Positions 10,794 to 18,795 of a DNA stretch of 64,000 nt are shown one piece after another. A program made the position numbers and the translations under genes. The first letter of the stretch is position 1. The number at the start of each line of letters is the position of its first letter. Below the pieces are notes generated by a model that was given only the letters and a program-made list of their open reading frames with translations, made no database searches and was not told the origin of the DNA. This DNA is from JANSYA01 sp965243385 (lineage in GTDB: Bacteria; Spirochaetota; Leptospiria; Leptospirales; Leptonemataceae): NCBI GenBank assembly GCA_965243385.1, contig CBDEUV010000002.1:3596001-3660000 (forward strand), written 5' to 3'.

Positions 10794-11693
10794 ATGCAGG
10801 CATTCGAGCAGGAACTTCAGTCTAATTTTTTTACGACCGGCCTGATCCCCGATCTGAATTTTCGTTTCGTCCTGGCGCGCAATAGCAGCGTGGCGGCCGA
10901 AGCGGCCGAGCGTCTCGGTACATCGCCGCCGCTGGAGGCCCTGCTGGGCGAAACCATGCTGGCGGCCTTCTTTCTGGTGACCCACAGCGTGAAGACGAAG
11001 GACACCGTCAGCCTGCATCTGGAGGGCGCCGGCCCAGTGCATCGCTTGATCGCATTCGCCGATACGGACGGAGCCATGCGCGCCACCACCGCGCGCCCGA
11101 CGGCGGCCTGGGAGGGCTCGCTCTGGCGTGGCGTGGGTGCCGGTATCCTGCGCGTCAATCGCTGGCGCGACGACCAGCGTTCCTATTCATCGGCCGTCGA
11201 AATGCGCGACGTGGGTCTCGGCAAGAATCTACAGGAGTTCGTGGGTCGCTCCGATCAGATCCAGAGCTTTATCCGGCTCGAAAGCAGTTTCACCGCCGGA
11301 GCGGATTCCACGGTGCGCAATATCTCCGGCTTCATGTTCCAGGCGCTGCCCGGCGCAGGACCCGACGAGGTGGACGAAGTCCTGGACATGATCGGCGACC
11401 GGACTCCGGACGAAATGATCGGAGCGATTCTCCAGCCCGCGGACGAAGTCGGCGGAACGTTTCGTCCGGGCAAGATCGCCAGCCATCCCGTCAAAATTCT
11501 GAAGAATGGGGCCTTCCACTATAAGTGCGACTGCAGCAAAGATAAGGTGAGCAAAGTGTTAACCTTAATGGGCCGCGAGTCAATCACCGGCCTGGCGCAG
11601 GAAAAAGGTTGCGTCGAGGTCTTCTGTGAATTTTGTAAAAAGAGATACGAATTGAGCCCGGCCGAGGTCGACGGTCTGTTTTTGGACCGCTGA
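10794..11693 (+). CDS. hslO: Redox-regulated chaperone Hsp33
   Basis: A 299-residue cytoplasmic holdase that is switched on by oxidation. The four zinc-binding cysteines of the family are present as CDC and CEFC in the C-terminal part (YKCDCSKDK and VFCEFCKKR). The N-terminal half has the family GLIPDLNFRFVLA opening and GAGILRVNRW. I used ATG 10794 (MQAFEQEL). The longer frame from 10611 overlaps the preceding gene and adds unrelated residues. No strong Shine-Dalgarno is visible. The TTG-start gene for an unknown protein lies 47 bases downstream on the same strand. Confidence 0.95.
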   Translation: MQAFEQELQSNFFTTGLIPDLNFRFVLARNSSVAAEAAERLGTSPPLEALLGETMLAAFFLVTHSVKTKDTVSLHLEGAGPVHRLIAFADTDGAMRATTARPTAAWEGSLWRGVGAGILRVNRWRDDQRSYSSAVEMRDVGLGKNLQEFVGRSDQIQSFIRLESSFTAGADSTVRNISGFMFQALPGAGPDEVDEVLDMIGDRTPDEMIGAILQPADEVGGTFRPGKIASHPVKILKNGAFHYKCDCSKDKVSKVLTLMGRESITGLAQEKGCVEVFCEFCKKRYELSPAEVDGLFLDR

Positions 11694-11740
11694 GCCCCGA
11701 TTCGTGGACCCCTGGTTCGTCAGATAAGACTGGAAGCGTC

Positions 11741-12718
11741 TTGGACTTTATTCCCATCAACTCCATCGCGGATATCGATCCCGAAAAGATCTCGATTCGA
11801 GATATCAACAAACGATATATCGATCGGGAAGGAAACAAATACGCGACGCGCTTCAATTTGCAGTCGCGCAAAGTCGAGGTCGTGCGCATCGTTAAGACCC
11901 GGGCCGAAGCCCAGCGGGTCAGCCAGCAGATCAAACGCGAGCGTTATGAAACCCGCCGCGCGAACCGCCGGCAGGCATCCGACGTGCCGGACGCCGTCGA
12001 GCCGGAATTCTCGGGCGATGCGTCGGACTTCGAAAGCGACTCCACGTCCCTCCCACCCGAGCCGGAAATTCCGGAGTTCGATGATCTGGAATCGGACGAT
12101 CTGGCGCCCTCGGATCTGGTCGGAAACTCCGGCGGCGGCGCTTCGCCCGGAGGCCAGGCTTCGGGACCGGATATGCATTCCGGCGTGTTTATTGAACAGC
12201 ATCTCATCGATGAAATCGTCGCGCACCTCAGCCGCTGCAAAGAGGGGCAGCAGGTCGTAATCAATAATCTGAAGAATTCGCGTTGCTTCGAAGGCGCTGG
12301 AAACGATCTCAACGACCTGATTCGCGAAATCGACGTGGACTGCTGGCAGGCCAGCGAAAGCGCCGTGAACTATTACAAAGAGCTGTACGGCTATCCGCGA
12401 TCGGTCGCCCAGTATATCATCCGTCTCACCCCCGAAGAACGCACCCGGGTCGAAGCCCTCGGAGACGACGCCGAGCGCATGGAAATCATTCGACGTCTCG
12501 AAACCCGCCGCGGCTTCGAACAGGTCTATCGCAAGATTCACGATCTAACCGGCCGCACGATCGCGCTGATCGAATCGGTCCCCGACGAAACGAAATCGCA
12601 GCTCTTAGCCGCGCCGCGCCAGCAATTAGAGGACGCCCAGGCCTCGACTGAAATCCTGCTGGGCGAAGTAAACGAAAAGCTCTTCCAGATCGAGCAGTGG
12701 AAGAAGAGGTATTACTAG
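11741..12718 (+). CDS. Hypothetical cytoplasmic protein
   Basis: Not recognised. 325 residues from a TTG start, with GGAAG ending a few bases upstream. There are three parts. The first is an N-terminal module (1-70) with a beta-rich region and a basic helix (QRVSQQIKRERYETRR). The second is an acidic Pro/Ser/Asp-rich linker (about 85-145). The third is a helical C-terminal part (about 148-325) ending in a coiled-coil-like segment (EKLFQIEQWKKRYY). No signal peptide or membrane segment is seen. The TAG stop codon is the first TAG of a dispersed hairpin repeat that begins here. Function unknown; it may be specific to this lineage. Confidence 0.7.
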   Translation: MDFIPINSIADIDPEKISIRDINKRYIDREGNKYATRFNLQSRKVEVVRIVKTRAEAQRVSQQIKRERYETRRANRRQASDVPDAVEPEFSGDASDFESDSTSLPPEPEIPEFDDLESDDLAPSDLVGNSGGGASPGGQASGPDMHSGVFIEQHLIDEIVAHLSRCKEGQQVVINNLKNSRCFEGAGNDLNDLIREIDVDCWQASESAVNYYKELYGYPRSVAQYIIRLTPEERTRVEALGDDAERMEIIRRLETRRGFEQVYRKIHDLTGRTIALIESVPDETKSQLLAAPRQQLEDAQASTEILLGEVNEKLFQIEQWKKRYY

Positions 12719-12893
12719 CTCTAGCATTGCGTCAGCAATGCGCAACTCCGCCGAAGGCGGAGCATACTAGCTCTAGCATTGCGTCAGCAATGCGCAGCTC
12801 CGCCTGACACAAGCATTGCTTCGCAATGCGCAGCTCTGCGCTTCGCGCAGAGGGCGGAGAAAAAGATTGCCGAAGGCAATACGCAACTCCGCC
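12714..12893. repeat. Array of short hairpin repeats between convergent genes
   Basis: A 180-base block fills the gap between two convergent genes and consists of short perfect hairpins. Two 39-base copies (12714-12752 and 12766-12804) differ at one base. Each has GCATTGC-GTCA-GCAATGC followed by GCA(A/G)CTCCGCC. Diverged units lie at 12812-12839 (stem GCATTGC, loop TTC) and 12865-12893 (stem ATTGCC, loop GAA). Between them are CTCCGCC-GAA-GGCGGAG and CTCTGCGC-TTC-GCGCAGAG. A related copy lies at 18769-18795. The stop codon of the plus-strand gene is inside the first copy. It could act as a bidirectional transcription barrier or be a REP-like mobile palindrome. Confidence 0.85.
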
Positions 12894-12897
12894 CGGC

Positions 12898-13506
12898 TCA
12901 ACCGGCCAGGATCGCGCCTTCCAGAGCGCTGGTTCGAATTTCGCTGAGCGCGCGGCCGTCCGCCTGTAAATAAAAACTGTCTTCGGTCGTGCCGCGGTCG
13001 TTCGTCAAAATAACCGCGGAGAGCACGTCGACGTTCTCGCGGGCGAGCACCTGGGTGATATGATACAATAAGCCCGTGCGGTCCGGAGACTCCACGAACA
13101 TCTGCGTCATGCTGCCGTCCGCGGCCTGCTGAAAGCGTATCGAATACTCGCCGGCGAAGAGCCGCTCCACGTCGGGCGGCTGCACCTCGTGTTCGATCAG
13201 CAGGCTGGAAGGCTCCAGGTCTTTTTGCAGAACCGTTTCCATCAGCACACCCAGCCGGGTCGTGACTTCGTGCATTGGAAAATGAAAATGATCGGGCTCG
13301 GCGATGCGCAAAACGAAATTGTCGTGCGAATACAGCTCGCCGGATTCGGGGTCGGGTTCGGTCAGCACGTTGCCCGAGACCACGTCCATGCCCAGTACAT
13401 AAATCGCCGCGGTCAGGCGGTGCAGGGTGCCGATGCGGGTGACGGGAGTATGAACCTGGATTTGAAAACGATGGTCGTCGATGACGGACCAGGAAAATCG
13501 AATCAT
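12898..13506 (-). CDS. ACT-domain protein (GlnD-tail-like)
   Basis: 202 residues with at least two ACT-like units. The first (about 6-90) opens RFQIQVHTPVTRIGTLHRLTA. The second (about 120-195) contains FVESPDRTGLLYHITQVLA, the classic ligand-binding turn (D-R-x-G-L-L), and ends TEDSFYLQADG. This layout resembles the C-terminal tail of uridylyltransferase GlnD and stand-alone ACT regulators that sense amino acids. No catalytic domain is present. It starts at ATG 13506, overlapping the stop of the upstream SRPBCC gene by an ATGA junction, so the two are translationally coupled. Confidence 0.8.
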   Translation of the reverse strand: MIRFSWSVIDDHRFQIQVHTPVTRIGTLHRLTAAIYVLGMDVVSGNVLTEPDPESGELYSHDNFVLRIAEPDHFHFPMHEVTTRLGVLMETVLQKDLEPSSLLIEHEVQPPDVERLFAGEYSIRFQQAADGSMTQMFVESPDRTGLLYHITQVLARENVDVLSAVILTNDRGTTEDSFYLQADGRALSEIRTSALEGAILAG

Positions 13507-14330
13507 GCCGAACCCTGTAGCGGCTGCAGGATATCCTGGCACCAGCGGATAAAAAGCTCCACGCTGATGGTCTGCACCATAATCGTTTCGCGGTCTTTCT
13601 TGACTTCGACGTCCATGTCCTGCTCGACCGCGAGCCGATGCGCGAAATCGTCGAGGTTCGGCCCCAGAGCTTTGCTCATATCTTTCCAGTAAATCGTGAT
13701 TTTGCCCGAGAGATCCAGGCCGAAGACCCGTACGGCCTGCACGCGAAACTCGAATTCCTGTTCGTCGTCTTTCAGATACCAGTTGCCCGCGGAATCCACG
13801 CTACTGCAGATTTTCCAGAGCGCCCGCGCGGTGGTTTTACGCCCGCCTTTCTTTTCGGGGCCGATCTGTTCGACCAGCGGTTTGAGCGCCGCCAGTCGTA
13901 CCTGCTGAAACGATCCCCGGGCCCCCTGGTTTTCCCACCAGGCCTTCGCCGGCTTACCCGCCAGCACTTTGTCGAGCACGTTCAGCGCTTTTTTCCAGAT
14001 CGCCGCCTGGCGGTCGCGGGCCGCGGCGTCGGTCCAGCCGTCGTGGCTGATTTCTAAGAGCAGGCCTTCGCCGGTCCGACTGCGCGAAGCCCCCAGATCG
14101 CGGATGCGATAGGTGATGGTCGTGGTTTCGACGTCGGGATCCCAGTCCTGTTCGCGCCAGCTGTAGCGCACCAGGCTGTATTTATCCGATTGCATCAGCC
14201 GCATTTCGCTGGTGCGATCCTGCTCCTGCGAAACGAGGTTACGCGACATAATGACCCGCGGCGCGAACCATTTGCGCAATTCGTTTTGCGATGTCAGCGC
14301 CCGGAAGACCTGCGCGGGAGTCGCGGTCAA
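13503..14330 (-). CDS. SRPBCC (AHSA1-type) domain protein, start codon uncertain
   Basis: About 275-292 residues. The first half shows the AHSA1/START-like fold signature ATPAQVFRALTSQNELRKWFAP. A second, AHSA1-like part may follow. Such proteins bind hydrophobic ligands or assist chaperones; the ligand here is unknown. TTG 14330 is the only conventional start, but it has no Shine-Dalgarno and would cut off the first strand of the domain (IEASLKL), which is encoded just upstream. A perfect AGGAGG lies at 14387-14392 with an in-frame ACG five bases beyond it (14379-14381) and an in-frame ATT at 14346-14348. Translation may therefore begin at a non-standard codon. It overlaps the ACT-domain gene by ATGA. 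Confidence 0.75.
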   Translation of the reverse strand: MTATPAQVFRALTSQNELRKWFAPRVIMSRNLVSQEQDRTSEMRLMQSDKYSLVRYSWREQDWDPDVETTTITYRIRDLGASRSRTGEGLLLEISHDGWTDAAARDRQAAIWKKALNVLDKVLAGKPAKAWWENQGARGSFQQVRLAALKPLVEQIGPEKKGGRKTTARALWKICSSVDSAGNWYLKDDEQEFEFRVQAVRVFGLDLSGKITIYWKDMSKALGPNLDDFAHRLAVEQDMDVEVKKDRETIMVQTISVELFIRWCQDILQPLQGSA

Positions 14331-14546
14331 TTTCAGGGACGCTTCAATCGGCGGCGGAGGTGTTGCGGGCGATGAAGTCGTGGGATCCTCCTGTCCTGCG
14401 ACTGTTCTTCAACAGCCGCCGCGACGGTTTTTTCGCGTCCACGATAGCGAACCATCGACTTGCACGGCAAGGCCGAAATTCGGCGCAGTCGCCTTTTCAA
14501 CCGATAAGTTTCGTTGCTTCCCGCGCAGGCCCTTCGATCCTGGGAT

Positions 14547-15167
14547 ATGTTCACGGGCATCATCGAAACCTTCGCCGTCGTCAAAGCGATCGAAGATCGC
14601 GGCGGAAATCGCGTCTTTCAGCTGGAAGCCGACATCGCTCCGGAGTTTCGGCCGGAGGAGAGCGTGGCCCACAACGGCGTGTGTTTGACGGTCGAAAATG
14701 TGAGTGATCGCTCCTACCAGGTGACAGCGATTCCCGAATCCCTGCAGCGCAGCATGCTGGGCCGGCTCGCCCCCGGTGATCGCGTAAACCTGGAGCGTTC
14801 GTTGCCGGCCGGCGGGCGTCTGGACGGTCATTTTGTGCAGGGACACGTCGATGCGACAGGCGAAATCGTACGCGTCGTCGAGCCCGCCGCCGGCACGGCT
14901 GTCGCCGACAGCAGCTGGGAATTTTTCGTGCGCTACGCCGGCGAATACGAAGCCCTGCTGGTTGAGAAGGGCAGCATCTGCGTAAACGGCATCAGTCTGA
15001 CCGTGGCCAGCAACGATCCGTCCGATCATAGCTTTTCGGTCTGCATCATTCCCTATACCTGGGAGCATACGAACGTCAAGCAGTGGACCCAGGGCACGCT
15101 GGTGAATCTGGAGTTCGACGTGCTGGGCAAATACGTGCAGAAGATTGTATCGCTGCGGCCGCAATAG
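14547..15167 (+). CDS. ribE: Riboflavin synthase, alpha chain
   Basis: 206 residues catalysing dismutation of two 6,7-dimethyl-8-ribityllumazine molecules to riboflavin. The enzyme is a tandem of two lumazine-binding barrels. The first begins MFTGIIETFAVV and has VAHNGVCLTVENV. The second contains GHVDATGEI and the matching VNGISLTVASN, and the tail is FDVLGKYVQK. The start at ATG 14547 matches the invariant MFTGII opening. No FMN riboswitch was recognised upstream. No other rib gene is adjacent, so the pathway genes are scattered. Confidence 0.96.
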   Translation: MFTGIIETFAVVKAIEDRGGNRVFQLEADIAPEFRPEESVAHNGVCLTVENVSDRSYQVTAIPESLQRSMLGRLAPGDRVNLERSLPAGGRLDGHFVQGHVDATGEIVRVVEPAAGTAVADSSWEFFVRYAGEYEALLVEKGSICVNGISLTVASNDPSDHSFSVCIIPYTWEHTNVKQWTQGTLVNLEFDVLGKYVQKIVSLRPQ

Positions 15168-15211
15168 ACGGCGGTTTGCCCGACGAAGAGCCCGCTTGAT
15201 TTGGTGCGACT

Positions 15212-15517
15212 TCAACCTTCGCGACGCGTATGTTCGCGGATGGCTCGGCGGATCAGCGGGGTGAGCTGGCGTACGCAGCGCGGGCAGCGAATCTGAATCG
15301 AAGCGTGGACGGGCTGCAATATCATCTGCAGTGGGCGGTTGCAGCCGGGGCAGATGATGGTTTCTTCGAAAGGCTGGAAGGCAACTCCGGATTCCGCGTC
15401 CGTAACGAGCGGGGAGCCGGCCGGCTCCTGAATATCCGCCGGGGAGCGGTCCGGAATTGCTTCCTGAATGGCCGGCGAACCGGCTCCGGTTCCGCCTGTG
15501 GGCAGTGATTCGTTCAT
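15212..15517 (-). CDS. Small zinc-ribbon protein
   Basis: 101 residues. The first half is a Pro/Ala/Ser/Glu-rich, probably disordered tail. The second half is a zinc ribbon with two CPxC knuckles (CPGCNRPL at about residue 57 and CPRC at about 78), followed by a basic helix (LIRRAIREHTRREG). Such ribbons bind nucleic acid or protein partners. No further function can be assigned. It is convergent with riboflavin synthase at 44 bases. Confidence 0.65.
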   Translation of the reverse strand: MNESLPTGGTGAGSPAIQEAIPDRSPADIQEPAGSPLVTDAESGVAFQPFEETIICPGCNRPLQMILQPVHASIQIRCPRCVRQLTPLIRRAIREHTRREG

Positions 15518-15593
15518 CTGTAACGATCATCGACCGCAGGTACAGGAGCTTGATGGATTTTTGCGGGTTTTTCGCGACGCTTTTTGATTGTTG

Positions 15594-15774
15594 GCCACGG
15601 ATTTCACGGATGGCACGGATTTTTTCTGAGACCGGTGCAAGCTGGTTTCGAAGTGTCCGCTTCCGCTTTAGATCATTGTGGTTCTAAGCTCTGCCCATAC
15701 ACGATGTGCCCGAGAATCCATCAGGAGTCGCTGACCGAAAAGTCTTCATCAGTGCCATCCGTGAAATCCGTGGC
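15594..15774. repeat. Perfect 23-bp inverted repeat flanking 135 bp
   Basis: The 23 bases at 15594-15616 are the exact reverse complement of 15752-15774. The arm contains the short internal repeat CACGGATTTCACGGAT. The 135-base interior has no supportable gene. The region between the zinc-ribbon gene start (15517) and the end of chrA (15824) therefore holds only this element. I recall ATCCGTG-type motifs like this as common dispersed intergenic repeats in many environmental genomes, often mis-annotated as small proteins. That is memory, not something shown here. It could be a mobile palindrome or a long hairpin insulating neighbouring transcripts. Confidence 0.85.
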
Positions 15775-15823
15775 AAAAAAAGAGCCTGCCATCCTGCCCC
15801 GGACAAAACTCGCATGCATCGCC

Positions 15824-17203
15824 TCAGGCCAGATGAGCCGACCAGAGAAACCACGCCATGCCCGCGATCGTCGTAATCGCGAGCGTGGGAAACAATCCCA
15901 GCCGTGCGCCGAAGAGCAAAGCGAAGGCCAGACCGGCGAGCGCCGTGCCCGCCCAATCGATGCTCGCGAAGACCGGCAGGTCCATCCGAACGAGACCGAA
16001 AGTCAGTGTGAAGTGTTCGGCGAAGAGCGTGTGAATCGCGAACCACAGCGCGAGATTCAGGATGACTCCGGTGACCGCCGCCGTCACTCCGCCCAGCATT
16101 TCGCGCAGGGCTTCGTTCTGGCGAACCGCTTCCATGTACGGCGCGCCCGCGAAGATCCACAAAAAACACGGTGCGAAGGTTACCCAGATTGTAACCAGCG
16201 ATCCGAGCACGGCGGCCGTATACGGATCAAAGGGCGCGGCGTTGCGGAAGGCACCGAGAAAGCCGACGAATTGCACGACCTGAATCAGCGGCCCCGGAGT
16301 CGTCTCCGCCAGTCCCAGACCGTCGAGCATTTCCGCGGGCGAAAGCCAGCCGAAGTTCTCGACGGCCTGCTCCGCGATATACGCCAGCACCGAATAGGCG
16401 CCACCGAAAGTCACCATCGCGGTTTTGCTGAAGAAGATCGTCTGCGCGAATAGAACGTGCTCGCGGCCCAGAGTCGCATATAGCGCGATCGCGGGCAGGG
16501 CCCAGATCAACAGCCAGGTCGCGACGGTGCGCGCGGTTCGCAATAGCGTGGGCGGCCGTCGCGAATCTTCGGAATACAAAACAGCGACTGTCTCTTCGAC
16601 TGATTCTTCCGGCTCGTTTGCCTCAGACTGAGCGGCCCCGGTGATTCGCTGGCGCGCGACGCTGCTCAGGAAACCGACGCCGGCCGAGGCGATCACGATG
16701 TACGGAAAAGGCACCGCGAAGACGAACATGGCCACGAAAGCGCCCGCGGCCAGCCAGGCGTTGCTGCGATTGCCCAGGACCCGGCGGCCGATGCGCAGCA
16801 CGGCCTGGACGATGATCGCAATCACCGCTGGCTTGAGGCCGAAAAAGAGCGCCGTGACGAGGGCCAGGTCCTGAAAGCCCACATAAAGCATGCTCAGAGC
16901 CAGAATCGAGATCAGCCCTGGCAAAATGAAGAGAGAGCCGGCGACCAGACCGCCGAGACGTCCCTGGAGCAGCCAGCCCATATAGGTGACCAGCTGTTGG
17001 GCCTCCGGTCCTGGAAGGAGCATGCAGTAGTTCATTGCATGCAGGAAGCGGGTTTCGGGGATCCAGCGCTTCTCTTCGACCAGCAGGCGGTGTACGACCG
17101 CGATCTGGCCGGCGGGTCCGCCGAAGCTCAGGGCGGCAATCCGCAGCCACACCGGCAGGGCTTCCCGCCAGTGCACGCGACGTACCGCCGGATCAGACTT
17201 CAT
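15824..17203 (-). CDS. chrA: Chromate transporter (CHR family, two-domain)
   Basis: 459 residues with two homologous CHR halves joined by a charged linker (about 195-225). Half one has SFGGPAGQIAVVH and the family PGPEAQQLVTYMGW. Half two has FFSKTAMVTFGGAYSVLAYI and GLAETTPGPLIQVVQFVGF. About ten to twelve hydrophobic segments fit an inner-membrane exporter. Characterised two-domain members export chromate and give resistance; others have unknown substrates. No regulator such as ChrB is adjacent. Confidence 0.93.
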   Translation of the reverse strand: MKSDPAVRRVHWREALPVWLRIAALSFGGPAGQIAVVHRLLVEEKRWIPETRFLHAMNYCMLLPGPEAQQLVTYMGWLLQGRLGGLVAGSLFILPGLISILALSMLYVGFQDLALVTALFFGLKPAVIAIIVQAVLRIGRRVLGNRSNAWLAAGAFVAMFVFAVPFPYIVIASAGVGFLSSVARQRITGAAQSEANEPEESVEETVAVLYSEDSRRPPTLLRTARTVATWLLIWALPAIALYATLGREHVLFAQTIFFSKTAMVTFGGAYSVLAYIAEQAVENFGWLSPAEMLDGLGLAETTPGPLIQVVQFVGFLGAFRNAAPFDPYTAAVLGSLVTIWVTFAPCFLWIFAGAPYMEAVRQNEALREMLGGVTAAVTGVILNLALWFAIHTLFAEHFTLTFGLVRMDLPVFASIDWAGTALAGLAFALLFGARLGLFPTLAITTIAGMAWFLWSAHLA

Positions 17204-17264
17204 GGCAATCTAAGACTCGCGCGGGGTCCCGAAAAGGCGCATGAGTTCAGGCGCGCGCTGCGGC

Positions 17265-17462
17265 TCAGGAAGCTGATTTGAGCTCGCGACCTTTCTCGTC
17301 CCGGGCTACAAAGCGATCTTTGGAATGCGGGTCGCTGAGCCGCAGTCTTTCGTTGTAGGATTCGGCCTTGGCCAGCGCTCTTTTCCTGTCCCGGGTCGCT
17401 CCGACCGTCGTCAGTGCAAAAGGCTCTTCACCAGGGCTGACTCGCCAGATTGAATAACGCAT
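17265..17462 (-). CDS. Small hypothetical protein
   Basis: 65 residues from ATG 17462 (MRYSIWRVSPGEEPFALTT). It is rich in charged residues, with a helical middle (KRALAKAESYNERLRL) and no Cys or membrane segment. It lies between the GHMP kinase gene and chrA, with the same orientation as both. The open frame extends upstream into the kinase gene, but those residues look unlike protein. I cannot assign a function, and it may not be a gene. Confidence 0.35.
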   Translation of the reverse strand: MRYSIWRVSPGEEPFALTTVGATRDRKRALAKAESYNERLRLSDPHSKDRFVARDEKGRELKSAS

Positions 17463-17524
17463 AAGCCATCTTTTTGCAGTGCACACAAGGGTCAATACGG
17501 AAACCGTGCCGGGCTGTACTGAAT

Positions 17525-18694
17525 TCAGGCCGGCAAAATGCGTGCACCGTCCGATTTCCTCACAGGAAAATAACGAATATGGCGATCGGCCAGGACCTGG
17601 AGCACTTTTTTTCGGCCCTGGGGCTCTGGAGCATAACAAAACAGGGTCCCGCCGCCTCCGGAACCGTTGATTTTGCCTCCCAGGGCTCCATTTTCACCAC
17701 AGAGTTCCTGAATTTCGTCGATCAGCGGGGTGGCGATGCCCAGAGTCTGGCTCAGAATCCGGTGCTCTTCGTTAAGCATCGCGCCGAGGCGGGCCGCATC
17801 GATTGACCCGGAGCGAAACATGGCGATGCCCTCCGAGCACAGGTCCCGATTGATGATGTGATCCCGCACGATCGTGCGCTGCGGCTCCGGGACCGCCGTC
17901 TGGCGGGCCTCGTATTCGCCCCGGGAAATGGTGGGCAGCTGAAAGCCATCGATGTGCTGGCGGGCGCTGGCCACTGCCTGACGGGCCCGATCGCCGACCG
18001 AAGACAGGATCCCCTGGGTGTCCTTGGGCTGGCCCGAGTCGATGAGAATGATGCCGTCCAGATCCAGTTCGAGCCCTTCGACTCCGAAGGCCTGCCCTCC
18101 AGCGACAGCGGGCGTGCCGGGGTAACCCTCTGGATATACATAGAGCAGCCCGCCGAGATAGCAGCTGTACTGGTCCATCATCCCGCCGGCTCCGGCGAAT
18201 TTTTCTTTCTCGCCTTTGTAGACCAGGTAAGCGACCCGCTCGGGATCGTCGATATAATCGGAGCGGCGCGGGTGCTCTCCGATTTCCAGCAGCAGTCGCA
18301 TCCATGCCGCAGACATGGCGCTCGAAGACGAGCAGCCGGCGCGAAAGGGAATATTCGAGCGAAAGACCGCGTCGCCGCCGTACGGAAAACTGAAACCCTC
18401 TTCGAGCAGGGTCTGGCCGATACCCCAGCAGTAGTCGTCGTCGCTGCGAGGATTCTGCGCGTGAATGTCCAGGATCTGCGGAGTAGTGTCCGGCAGGTCG
18501 GGAGTATGAATCGTGAACTCGCGCTTCGCGTCGGCAGTCGGCGTAAACTCGATACGAAACTCGCGGTCGACCGCCATGGCGATGACCGGCAGTCCGAGAT
18601 AGTCCTGGTGTTCGCCGAAGAGGCAGATGCGTCCGGGCGCCGTCGCGATGATCGTTTGCGTTGAGCTGGCGGCGTCCGGATGATTCTGCGGCAT
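17525..18694 (-). CDS. GHMP-family sugar kinase (galactokinase-like)
   Basis: 389 residues. It has the galactokinase-type opening APGRICLFGEHQDYLGLPV, the GHMP phosphate-binding loop FRAGCSSSSAMSAAW (usual form PxGxGLSSSAA), GGMMDQYSCYLGG and the C-terminal KINGSGGGGTLFCY loop. These features fit phosphorylation of a free sugar at the anomeric or another hydroxyl, using ATP. Galactose is the closest guess, but fucose- or heptose-phosphate kinases share these motifs. I start at ATG 18694 (MPQNHPD); an upstream extension has no family match. No galactose-pathway partner is adjacent. The AttH gene ends about 98 bases upstream, separated by a hairpin repeat. Confidence 0.82.
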   Translation of the reverse strand: MPQNHPDAASSTQTIIATAPGRICLFGEHQDYLGLPVIAMAVDREFRIEFTPTADAKREFTIHTPDLPDTTPQILDIHAQNPRSDDDYCWGIGQTLLEEGFSFPYGGDAVFRSNIPFRAGCSSSSAMSAAWMRLLLEIGEHPRRSDYIDDPERVAYLVYKGEKEKFAGAGGMMDQYSCYLGGLLYVYPEGYPGTPAVAGGQAFGVEGLELDLDGIILIDSGQPKDTQGILSSVGDRARQAVASARQHIDGFQLPTISRGEYEARQTAVPEPQRTIVRDHIINRDLCSEGIAMFRSGSIDAARLGAMLNEEHRILSQTLGIATPLIDEIQELCGENGALGGKINGSGGGGTLFCYAPEPQGRKKVLQVLADRHIRYFPVRKSDGARILPA

Positions 18695-18768
18695 AGGCGT
18701 CTGTTGAACGGGACCTCTGCGAATGTGTCCAACAGATTTTAGATTTCTCTCCCCCGCGTTGCGAGGAA

Positions 18769-18795
18769 GAGCTGCGCAGTGCTGCGCAATGCTAG
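18769..18795 (-). repeat. Dispersed hairpin repeat at the stop codon of the AttH gene
   Basis: Read on the minus strand, this 27-base copy matches the element at 12721-12804 except for one missing base and one substitution. It folds as TGCGCAG-CA-CTGCGCA. The TAG stop of the AttH-family gene (18792-18794) is the first TAG of the element, the same arrangement as at 12716-12718. That puts two unrelated genes ending in the same repeat. Confidence 0.75.

Noticed and set aside
12766..12893. Hairpin block considered as a structured RNA gene
   Set aside because: It consists of independent short stems with no long-range pairing or promoter. Repeats are the simpler reading.
15684..16169. 161-codon open frame over the end of chrA
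   Set aside because: It is in another frame of a well-supported transporter gene and runs through the inverted repeat.
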